The notes under the pieces are model-generated. The model was given only the letters and a program-made list of their open reading frames with translations, was not told where the DNA came from and made no database searches. Shown here one piece after another: positions 1 through 5,498 of a stretch of 7,113 nt of DNA. Numbering within the stretch: the stretch's first letter is position 1; each line of letters starts with the position of its first letter. The position numbers were made by a program, and so were the translations under genes. Source of the stretch: Candidatus Zixiibacteriota bacterium (GTDB lineage: Bacteria; Zixibacteria; MSB-5A5; JAUVRN01); the NCBI GenBank assembly GCA_030597645.1, contig JAUVRN010000096.1, positions 1 through 7,113 on the forward strand, read 5' to 3'.

Positions 1-158
1 GCAAGCATGGTGATCAGCGTGGCGACGAGGGCGATCAGGAGCAGAGGATTCCACCCGTTGTACGTTCCCAGCGCGAACAGCATCAAAAACAGCCCCGCAC
101 ATCCGTAATTGACGATCACGACGAGACGCCGTTTGGATTTGGATTGTTCCAGCTTCAT
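1..158 (-). CDS. Small membrane protein, 3' end cut off by the window edge
   Basis: The frame begins with ATG at 158 and stays open for 52 codons to the left edge, so the C-terminus is missing. The translation starts MKLEQSKSKRRL, a basic cytoplasmic head, followed by two hydrophobic stretches at about residues 12-30 and 37-52 separated by TYNGWN. This predicts at least two membrane helices with a short loop. The start overlaps the stop of the upstream XRE-type regulator by four bases (ATGA), a layout typical of translational coupling, and a purine-rich AGAGGGG lies 8 nt upstream inside the regulator gene. Small membrane proteins encoded directly after a short XRE regulator are a recurrent bacterial arrangement, in which the regulator usually controls the pair. 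The family is not recognised. The gene call is well supported by the overlap and hydrophobicity; function is unknown. Confidence 0.75.
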   Translation of the reverse strand, partial: MKLEQSKSKRRLVVIVNYGCAGLFLMLFALGTYNGWNPLLLIALVATLITML

Positions 159-421
159 GGTTTCTGCCCCTCTCTGCTTCTGTGCTCCAGCAACTCCTGG
201 CTCAGCGGCCGCATCGGTTCGGTGGCGAAGATCAGTGTGATCGGCAGTTCGAAGTAGTCACTGATGCGCATCGCCAGATCAAGGCTCGGATTGTATTCTT
301 CACGCTCGAGGTAGCCCACGGTCTGGAAGTTGACGCCGATCACCTCCGCCAGTTCTTTTCTGGAGGTGCCTCGCTCACTGCGAAGCATCGCGATCCGGTT
401 GTAGATCCTTCGCGGTTTCAT
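155..421 (-). CDS. XRE/Cro-family helix-turn-helix transcriptional regulator, 88 aa
   Basis: This is a compact single-domain DNA-binding protein of the HTH_3 (Cro/C1) type. The fold is recognisable throughout: helix 1 around NRIAMLRSERG (residues 8-18), helix-turn-helix at RKELAEVIGV (21-30) plus NFQTVGYLERE (31-41), the family-typical EYNPSLDLAMRI (42-53), and FELPITLIF closing the domain near 65. A short polar tail follows. Length and pattern match the small YozG-like regulators, which usually act as dimeric repressors of their own operon. The frame can be extended to an ATG at 526, but that would add an AT-rich, low-quality extension covering the palindrome and promoter, so the ATG at 421 beginning MKPRRIYNRI is preferred. 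ATG at 439 is a possible alternative. Neither has a visible Shine-Dalgarno, so a very short leader or leaderless transcript is possible. It overlaps the downstream membrane-protein gene by 4 bp. Regulated genes are inferred, not shown. Confidence 0.9.
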   Translation of the reverse strand: MKPRRIYNRIAMLRSERGTSRKELAEVIGVNFQTVGYLEREEYNPSLDLAMRISDYFELPITLIFATEPMRPLSQELLEHRSREGQKP

Positions 422-427
422 GTACTG

Positions 428-456
428 TATATACGGCATGAAGTTATATAAAGCAA
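428..456 (-). promoter_or_regulatory. Putative sigma70-like promoter of the XRE regulator
   Basis: Reading the minus strand, TTGCTT (451-456) is followed by a 17-bp spacer and TATATA (428-433), then 6 nt to the ATG at 421. The spacing is ideal, though the boxes are only moderate matches to consensus. If used, transcription would begin at or next to the ATG, which would explain the missing ribosome binding site. The tract is strikingly AT-rich against a GC-rich background. Several overlapping TATA-like strings make the exact -10 uncertain. Confidence 0.4.
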
Positions 457-461
457 TAGAA

Positions 462-481
462 ATGTTGTATATATACAACAT
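462..481. promoter_or_regulatory. Perfect 20-bp palindrome, likely operator for the adjacent XRE regulator
   Basis: The sequence ATGTTGTATATATACAACAT is identical to its reverse complement over all 20 bases. It lies 5 bp upstream of the putative -35 box of the regulator gene and between that gene and the plus-strand gene at 602. Cro/C1-type proteins bind such sites as dimers, so autoregulation is the simplest reading. A related but degenerate core GTATATAC recurs at 427-434, overlapping the putative -10 box, and could be a second weaker half-operator. Binding itself is inferred. Confidence 0.6.
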
Positions 482-580
482 ATTCCAAGACGACAGGCAG
501 GCCCGGCAGGTATATCTCATTGTCATTCAGCCTGTTACGATACTCTGAGTGGACCCAGGACACTGGAACTACTAGAATGG

Positions 581-586
581 AGGAGG
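581..586 (+). promoter_or_regulatory. Shine-Dalgarno AGGAGG for the gene at 602, with long spacing
   Basis: A consensus AGGAGG lies within the purine run GGAGGAGGA, but 15 nt separate its end from the ATG at 602, longer than the usual 5-9. No in-frame ATG, GTG or TTG lies closer. The motif supports a gene start here while leaving initiation efficiency uncertain. Confidence 0.45.
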
Positions 587-601
587 ATACCTGGTTCAGC
601 G

Positions 602-1036
602 ATGAAGTCTCCCACTATCGATCGCATACGGCTGATCAGGATGGCCGGCCTTCTCTGGCTGATCATAGGCCTGGCGCTGGTGACCGTGGCGCTCTACTGG
701 TACCGTACGTCTCCTGATGCGCTGCTTCTGGGCGCCGTCATCGGCCTGATCTTTGGGCCCATGCTGGACCGACTCACGGTGTCACGGATGGCCGCGTTGA
801 ACGTAGAGCGTATAAGGAGGCTGCTTCCCGGCGATGCCAGGCTGCCGCTGATCGAAGTCCAGAGCCGGCGCACGTATCCGATCATCCTGTTAATGATCAT
901 CATGGGGGCCGTGCTCCGGCGGTCGCCGATACCCAGGGAATACCTGGCTCCCGGCTACCTGGTGATGGGTATCGCGCTGATTCTGGCCAGCCGGGTGTAC
1001 TTCAGAGCGCGGCTTGATTCGCCCCAGGCCGACTGA
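602..1036 (+). CDS. Uncharacterised four-helix integral membrane protein, 144 aa
   Basis: Family not recognised. Hydrophobic segments lie at about residues 14-33 (AGLLWLIIGLALVTVALYWY), 39-55 (ALLLGAVIGLIFGPMLD), 93-107 (PIILLMIIMGAVLRR region) and 115-130 (LAPGYLVMGIALILASR), arranged as two pairs around a polar, arginine-rich central loop (about 57-90, with NVERIRRLLPGDARLPLIE). Basic residues at the N-terminus and in the loop suggest both face the cytoplasm. The ATG is preceded by AGGAGG at 581-586. The gene is divergent from the XRE regulator and ends only 3 bp before the convergent kinase-like gene, with no terminator hairpin between. Its upstream region contains the palindrome at 462-481, so it may share control with the regulator. 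Hydrophobicity and the absence of a plausible competing frame support it as a real gene; function cannot be assigned. Confidence 0.8.
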   Translation: MKSPTIDRIRLIRMAGLLWLIIGLALVTVALYWYRTSPDALLLGAVIGLIFGPMLDRLTVSRMAALNVERIRRLLPGDARLPLIEVQSRRTYPIILLMIIMGAVLRRSPIPREYLAPGYLVMGIALILASRVYFRARLDSPQAD

Positions 1037-1039
1037 GTC

Positions 1040-1765
1040 CTACCACTCCAGATTCTCCATCGCGATGCGGAGCTGACCGGCGTTGCGGTAGCGCTGCGCG
1101 ATGAGGTCGTAGCGCCGGCCCCTGATCAGGCTGCGCGCAGACTGGGGGATCTTCCAATACATGGACGCGCCGCCGAGCAGGTGATAGAACAGGTGGATCA
1201 TCTGGTAGACGTCGTTCTGGATCCGCTCGCGAGTGGCCCGACCCAGATCGAAGAAGTCGATGAGGCTCACCTCGAAGCCGAGGCCCCGTCGCTTGACTAT
1301 GATGTTTTCGGAGTGGATATCGGCGTGGTATTCTCCGAGCAGGTGGATCGGCTCCATGCCCATGGCCAGCGAATGTAGAAGCTGGAGGGCCTCAAAGACG
1401 GGCATGCGTTTCCGGGGCAGGCGCTTGACATACACCGACAGGCCCTCACCTTCAATCAGGTCCGACACCAGAATAGGCCTCGATGCACCGCCAACCCGGG
1501 CGACATCACGGTGATGGTACGGTGTGACGATGCTGCAGTTTCGCAGTTTGTAGAGCTTCCGGGCGTAGCGACGGACCTGGTCCTTGCGCAGCCCCGGGCG
1601 GTTGTAGAAGATCTTTGCCGCTCGCGGAATACCGGTGTCTCGCTCCTCGACCTTGTAGACTTCCCCCTCCCATCCGCTGCCGAGAAAGTCGACGATGAAG
1701 TAGTTCCGGCCCAGCGTCATGCCGGGCTCCAGGCCCAGCCGGGGGACGTTGCGAACCCGCTTCAT
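1040..1765 (-). CDS. Compact, divergent serine/threonine protein kinase-like protein, 241 aa
   Basis: The Hanks-type kinase fold is visible: glycine loop LGSGWEGEVYKV (28-39), ATP-anchoring lysine in AAKIF (Lys51), catalytic loop HADIHSEN (147-154) with Asp149 and Asn154, metal-binding Asp170 in LIDFFDLG, and an alpha-F-like NDVYQMIHLFYHLLGG (184-199). Several positions depart from the canon. The alpha-C glutamate aligns with Tyr67 (RYARKLYKLRNCSIV against the usual REAxxLxxLxHPNIV), the HRDLKPEN lysine is His151, DFG reads DFF, and only about a dozen residues separate DFF from NDVY, so the activation segment with its APE motif is essentially missing. The C-lobe is short; most bacterial kinase domains are about 260 residues. 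There is no membrane helix or sensor domain. It could be an active small-molecule or protein kinase, or a pseudokinase. It is last of three co-directional genes. Neither the ATG at 1765 nor the alternative at 1720 (GGAG 6 nt upstream) can be excluded. Confidence 0.88.
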   Translation of the reverse strand: MKRVRNVPRLGLEPGMTLGRNYFIVDFLGSGWEGEVYKVEERDTGIPRAAKIFYNRPGLRKDQVRRYARKLYKLRNCSIVTPYHHRDVARVGGASRPILVSDLIEGEGLSVYVKRLPRKRMPVFEALQLLHSLAMGMEPIHLLGEYHADIHSENIIVKRRGLGFEVSLIDFFDLGRATRERIQNDVYQMIHLFYHLLGGASMYWKIPQSARSLIRGRRYDLIAQRYRNAGQLRIAMENLEW

Positions 1766-1832
1766 GGTGCCCGTAAGCTCAGGGCGCGGGCCCCGGATCG
1801 CAATCTAATTGTGCGGAGGAGGCCTCAGGAGT

Positions 1833-2624
1833 CTAGTCGTCGCCGGTCCACTGCTCGAGTTTGGCCTCTGCATCCCGACGAACCCGGAGATCCTCGAGGA
1901 CCCCGGTTACCCGCGTATCGTCGTCGAGGAGAGCCTGCATCATGGTCACGGCACGGTCGCGCGAGCCCCTTTCGTACAGCGACTCGGCCAGGAATTGACG
2001 AGTGAAAAGGTTGGTCGAGTCGATGGCATAGGCTCGCTCGAGGTATGCCAGCGCTTTTTTCTTGGATGGCCAGTTGTGGATGATCAGGATCTTGGGCGCT
2101 TTGAAGTGCAGTCGTCCCAACAGCCGAAAGCCTCCTCCTCCTTCGTACAACGAGTCCAGGTCCACTACACGCTCGGCGTGTTTTCTCATCTTACCGCTGA
2201 TCCCCTTCCGGGCTGCGGTTACCACGCCATGCAATCGACCCCAGACACCCCAGTGGATAGAAACCCAAAAGTGAATCGGGGCAGAATCGGGATAGGTCTC
2301 CAGCCATTCCTCACCTTGTTTGCGCGCGTACTCATAGATGGCCTTGCGCCCGTCCTTGTGCAGGCCCGTGTATGCGCCCTTGTAGTACATCGCGCGGAGC
2401 CATTTCCACATGGCCTCTTCACGCTGCGCGGAAGAAGTGTCCTGTGCTGCAGACTCGTACAGGTCAATGGCAGAGTCGATGATCGAAGGATTCGTGGAGA
2501 TCAGTGTGCTGTCGTACCCGGTGTGGCGACGCGCATAGAGCGAGTCGGCCAGCGGCAGTTGCGCGGCAACACTGCCGGTCAGAATCAGGGACAGCAGTAG
2601 AGTGAAGAGGATTCGCTTTTTCAT
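1833..2624 (-). CDS. Exported TPR protein resembling the TRAP-transporter T component (TAtT), 263 aa
   Basis: A clear Sec signal peptide (MKKRILFTLLLSLILTGSVAA, cleavage probably after Ala21) leads into a helical, TPR-like protein. The central block HFWVSIHWGVWGRLHGVVTA (118-137), KHAERVVDLDSLYEGGGGFRLLGRLHFKAP (148-177), WPSKKKALAYLERAYAID (185-202) and LFTRQFLAESLYERG (206-220) matches my recollection of the TAtT family. Its reference member, Treponema Tp0956, is a periplasmic TPR protein that partners a TRAP solute-binding protein. There is no lipobox cysteine at the cleavage site, so it should be soluble in the periplasm rather than a lipoprotein. No TRAP substrate-binding or permease gene is present in the window, so a transport role is not demonstrated. 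It sits between the membrane spermidine-synthase-like gene (61 bp upstream) and the kinase-like gene (67 bp downstream). No obvious Shine-Dalgarno precedes it, but the signal peptide fixes the start. Confidence 0.82.
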   Translation of the reverse strand: MKKRILFTLLLSLILTGSVAAQLPLADSLYARRHTGYDSTLISTNPSIIDSAIDLYESAAQDTSSAQREEAMWKWLRAMYYKGAYTGLHKDGRKAIYEYARKQGEEWLETYPDSAPIHFWVSIHWGVWGRLHGVVTAARKGISGKMRKHAERVVDLDSLYEGGGGFRLLGRLHFKAPKILIIHNWPSKKKALAYLERAYAIDSTNLFTRQFLAESLYERGSRDRAVTMMQALLDDDTRVTGVLEDLRVRRDAEAKLEQWTGDD

Positions 2625-2685
2625 CGGGGCGGTCCGTGGCTGCCGAATAAGAACCGATGCCGGCCCGATGGCAACCTGTACGCGC

Positions 2686-5079
2686 CTACCAGGCGGAGCG
2701 GCGCGCCATCAGCAGGGCAGCCAGAACGTAGATCACCGCCGCGGCGATCAGCGCCATGCTGAACCCCCATGCGAAGGCCACCATCAACACCAGGACGGAG
2801 CCGAGCACCGAGGCGGTGCCGTTGACCGCAAAACCCCAGTCCACGAGTTCGCCTACTCGCAGCGCACCCTTGGGAAACGGCATTCCCATGAAGAACCCCA
2901 CGGGGAGCAGCCAAATGGCGGTGACCGCGATTCGTCCACCCATCGGAAGGCCGCCGAAGCTGTACAGGACGTGGCGTATCACCAGTGCATCGAGCACCAG
3001 CCAGAGCACGATACCCGCAAAGGCCACCGTATCTGGAAATCGTTTGGACCAGCGACTGCCGAGGCCGGCTGCGATCAGCATGGTCACCAGAACTGTGGCG
3101 ATGCTGTACACGGACGGACCGATGAGTAGACCATACTTATGAATCAACACGATTTCGACAGCCATGAAGGCCATACCCAGCAGGAAAAAGTAGAGCCAGG
3201 GAACAGCCCGGAGATGCGGTCCCGGGCGCAGGTAAGGAACGAGGTTCAGCGGCACCAAAATGATGACCACGATGGCGAGGATGATGAGCATGATCATCTG
3301 TGACAGCGGGAAGCCATAGAAATCCGCGTACGGAATCACTCGATCGAGCTTCTCCCGCTCGAGATTGCGCCACAGCCCCATCTGGGCAATGAACGGGCGA
3401 TCATCGCTGACCGGCGATATTTCTACGGGCGCCGAGTCCGCTTCCGCCACCCAGCCCTCCGTCACGATACGGTTGATCAGGTTGTCGGCGGTCGAGTCGT
3501 GGGCCGCCGGGTATAGCAGGTGTATGGCTCCGAAGTTCTCTTCGGTCAGCTCGCCAAAGGCCAGGGTGCGCAGTTCATTCGTCAGTGGGCGCTTGGATAG
3601 CAGTAGTATGTTGCGCCGTCTCTGCGGCAGGTCGTACACCGCGAAGTGGTTGGTCACCTCGTCCACGCCCTGACGCTCCAGGGCCTGCATCACTTCTGTC
3701 ACCAGGCGGGGCATGTACACCTGGTGCTCCATCATCATGAATCCGCTGTCGGAGAGCGCTCGCCAGTAGTCCTCGAAGGCCTCCGATGTAAACAGGTAGT
3801 GCTCGGCCAGCGCCATGGCACCCGAAGCCAGCGCCGCCCAGGAATTGGATGACAGGGAGTAGATGACGTCGAATTGATTCCGGTGCCGGCGCACGTAAGC
3901 GCGGGCATCCTCGGTCACCACCCGGACGCGCGGATCCTGATAGATGTGGCCGGAATACTCCGCCAGCGTGATGGGACGCCAGACCGTGTCGGAATCGATC
4001 CGCTCCTCGCCTTCAGCAGCAGCATCCGCTACGGAGTCGGCTGCCGCAGAGTCCGCGACCAGGGTATCTGTAACCTCGCCCGTATCCGGCTTCGGTGGCA
4101 CGGGCACGTACCGGTCCGGATCGCCGTGCATCATCATGTAGTTGATGTGCGGGTTTACTTCGACGGCATGCACCTCCGTGGCGCCTTCGATCAGCGCCTG
4201 CAGGACGTCGGAGCCGCCGCCCGCTCCGAGCGACAGAAACGTGCACGAATCGAATTGCTGTATCAGGTATGAGACATCGATGCCCCACTGTGCTTCCGCT
4301 GTGTCTACCTCGTCCCATTTGCCGTCGAACGGGTACACAGAGGAATTGGCGATGTTGTCGATGTTGATGCCCCGGTAGAGCCCGTCATAGTCGAACACCT
4401 TGATCTTGGACATGGCGTCCCAGTGCTTATAGATGACGGGCGCGCGTTCCTCTCTTTGAACTTCCAGCAGGCTTTCGGCACGGGGTGCCAGGACGAACAC
4501 GAGTACCAGGAGGGTCACGGACGCGATGCGGGATCGCATACGACCGACTGCGAGGGCGGCCAGCAATACCGGGACGGCCACCAGGAACGTGGTCATCGGA
4601 GTGCCCCAGACATTCATGGCGCAGATCACCAGGGGGACGCCCAGGCCCGCGGCCAACAGGTCCGCCATGTAGAGGCGCGGCATCTCGCCGAAGTGACGCC
4701 GGAAGATCAAGGCCAGAGACATGCCGCCAAAAAAGAACGCGGCCATCAACAAGATCGTAACGACTACGAACTTCATCATCATCATGGGGCTGGAAAAGAG
4801 TCTGGAGAACTCCAGGTGCAGCTGGAACACCAGGATGGGTCCGGCGAGCGCGGCCAGCCCCGTGAGCGTGAGGTATGCCCCCAGCCTGTGGCCGCGTGCC
4901 AGGGTGGGGAAGAGGCGAATTGTCAGTGCACCCAGCCCCAGCCCCGCGACGGCCAGTGAGAGTACCAGAAATGCGAAGGTGTAGAAAAACTCGGCGGAGA
5001 AGATGCGCGTCCAGACCAGCTCAAGCGGAATGAGCGTGAGCGATATCAGTGCGACGATGGCGAGCGTGCGCCTGTGCAT
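2686..5079 (-). CDS. Polytopic membrane protein with an internal spermidine-synthase-like (SAM-binding Rossmann) domain, about 797 aa
   Basis: Three parts are visible. Residues 1 to about 200 form seven or so membrane helices beginning MHRRTLAIVALISLTLIPLE, with the family-typical ELVWTRIFS. Residues about 215-570 form a soluble Rossmann domain: SAM motif I LSLGAGGGSD (282-291), acidic ribose-binding EVNP (307-310), adenine-side EDAR (390-393) and FDVIYS (403-408). After SDDRPFIAQM (558-567) come six to seven more helices containing GMPFPKG (732-738) and the AVNGTASVLGSVL signature (751-763). The fold is that of polyamine aminopropyltransferases, but the usual D-x-x-D gatekeeping loop after FDVI is SLSSNS, so polyamine synthesis is doubtful; transfer of a methyl or aminopropyl group to a membrane-associated substrate is possible. 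An acidic Ala/Asp/Ser insert lies near 328-366. The frame opens at GTG 5115, but ATG 5079, preceded by GGGGG and directly by the first helix, is preferred. First gene of the minus-strand trio. Confidence 0.88.
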   Translation of the reverse strand: MHRRTLAIVALISLTLIPLELVWTRIFSAEFFYTFAFLVLSLAVAGLGLGALTIRLFPTLARGHRLGAYLTLTGLAALAGPILVFQLHLEFSRLFSSPMMMMKFVVVTILLMAAFFFGGMSLALIFRRHFGEMPRLYMADLLAAGLGVPLVICAMNVWGTPMTTFLVAVPVLLAALAVGRMRSRIASVTLLVLVFVLAPRAESLLEVQREERAPVIYKHWDAMSKIKVFDYDGLYRGINIDNIANSSVYPFDGKWDEVDTAEAQWGIDVSYLIQQFDSCTFLSLGAGGGSDVLQALIEGATEVHAVEVNPHINYMMMHGDPDRYVPVPPKPDTGEVTDTLVADSAAADSVADAAAEGEERIDSDTVWRPITLAEYSGHIYQDPRVRVVTEDARAYVRRHRNQFDVIYSLSSNSWAALASGAMALAEHYLFTSEAFEDYWRALSDSGFMMMEHQVYMPRLVTEVMQALERQGVDEVTNHFAVYDLPQRRRNILLLSKRPLTNELRTLAFGELTEENFGAIHLLYPAAHDSTADNLINRIVTEGWVAEADSAPVEISPVSDDRPFIAQMGLWRNLEREKLDRVIPYADFYGFPLSQMIMLIILAIVVIILVPLNLVPYLRPGPHLRAVPWLYFFLLGMAFMAVEIVLIHKYGLLIGPSVYSIATVLVTMLIAAGLGSRWSKRFPDTVAFAGIVLWLVLDALVIRHVLYSFGGLPMGGRIAVTAIWLLPVGFFMGMPFPKGALRVGELVDWGFAVNGTASVLGSVLVLMVAFAWGFSMALIAAAVIYVLAALLMARRSAW
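3982..4098 (-). other. Low-complexity acidic insert inside the spermidine-synthase-like domain
   Basis: This stretch encodes about 39 residues rich in Asp, Ala, Ser, Val and Glu (for example TLVADSAAADSVADAAAEGE), placed between the ribose-binding EVNP strand and the segment leading to the EDAR motif. Such a composition predicts a disordered or helical surface linker rather than part of the Rossmann core. The frame runs through it without interruption. Confidence 0.65.
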
Positions 5080-5390
5080 AGAGCCCCCAGTGCTGTGATC
5101 ATCCAGAGCAATCACTGGATCTGAATACTACAATGCCTACGGAGAAATGGGGATGCGGATTCGCTCAATCGGCGCGCAAGACTACAATATCTCCGACTCA
5201 CTCCTGACCTCATCACGCATGACCCAGGCCGTTGATATGAGCGCGATTATCAGGGTGCGCGGCACGTGCCAGCTCCGGCATGTCACAGCAGGGCATGAGC
5301 TTTGGCCGATCGCCACTCCTCGAGGGTCAAAAGGCGGTCGCAGGGCAGGGCGGAATCGAGCATATTGCAATCGGCACTCCCGTACACGCC

Positions 5391-5411
5391 GGATGCGGAA
5401 TCTCCGCATCC
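5391..5411 (+). promoter_or_regulatory. Perfect 9-bp inverted repeat with 3-nt loop (hairpin or operator)
   Basis: GGATGCGGA (5391-5399) is exactly complementary to TCCGCATCC (5403-5411), with ATC as the loop. It lies 87 bp before the start of the secreted repeat protein, so as RNA it would sit in that gene's leader or mark a terminator or attenuator. The bases after it (TGGTTCTGTCTTTG) are only mildly T-rich, which makes a classic Rho-independent terminator unlikely. As DNA it could be a dimeric regulator site. Confidence 0.55.
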
Positions 5412-5485
5412 TGGTTCTGTCTTTGACGACATCATCCTGGCTATCGGTGGCCCTTCAGGCCCCGATGGCACTGACAACATGAGGG

Positions 5486-5491
5486 AAGGAG
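5486..5491 (+). promoter_or_regulatory. Shine-Dalgarno AAGGAG fixing the start at 5499
   Basis: AAGGAG ends 7 nt before the ATG at 5499, at ideal spacing. Together with the signal peptide that follows, it fixes the start of the secreted repeat protein. Confidence 0.8.
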
Positions 5492-5498
5492 AACTGGC

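Larger units (their letters stand above)
5080..5498. other. Divergent intergenic region, 419 bp
   Basis: This region separates the minus-strand trio from the plus-strand secreted-protein operon and should carry promoters for both. TACAAT strings resembling -10 boxes occur at 5129-5134 and 5183-5188 on the plus strand, but none has a convincing -35 partner. Short inverted repeats (ATCCAG 5101-5106 with CTGGAT 5115-5120) lie near the minus-strand gene. The main structured element is the hairpin at 5391-5411. A plus-strand open frame from 5147 to 5482 translates to a sequence with no recognisable domain and a composition like translated non-coding DNA, so I do not call it a gene. Confidence 0.6.

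Noticed and set aside
422..526. N-terminal extension of the XRE regulator to an ATG at 526
   Set aside because: It would translate the AT-rich promoter/operator region into an atypical Cys/Tyr/Asn-rich segment before the canonical HTH start; known small regulators begin close to the NRI helix.
1809..2600. Plus-strand 263-codon open frame opposite the TAtT-like gene
   Set aside because: It is the complement shadow of a gene with a clear signal peptide and family motifs; the composition of the plus-strand product is not protein-like.
2625..2685. Possible internal promoter (TTGCCA with TTATTC on the minus strand) before the TAtT-like gene
   Set aside because: The -35 resembles consensus but the -10 is poor and spacing is 18 bp; too weak to list as a feature, although it leaves open independent transcription.
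4423..4959. Plus-strand 178-codon open frame, Gln/His/Gly-rich
   Set aside because: It is antisense to the membrane helices of the spermidine-synthase-like protein; the composition is what reading hydrophobic codons backwards gives.
5080..5115. GTG start at 5115 for the spermidine-synthase-like protein
   Set aside because: The 12 extra residues (MIALDDHSTGGS) are acidic and polar with no ribosome binding site; ATG at 5079 directly precedes the first helix and has a G-rich element upstream.
5147..5482. Plus-strand 111-codon open frame in the divergent intergenic region, with GGAG near an ATG at 5153
   Set aside because: The translation is Arg/Ser/Thr-rich with no domain, helix pattern or signal at its start, and looks like translated intergenic DNA.
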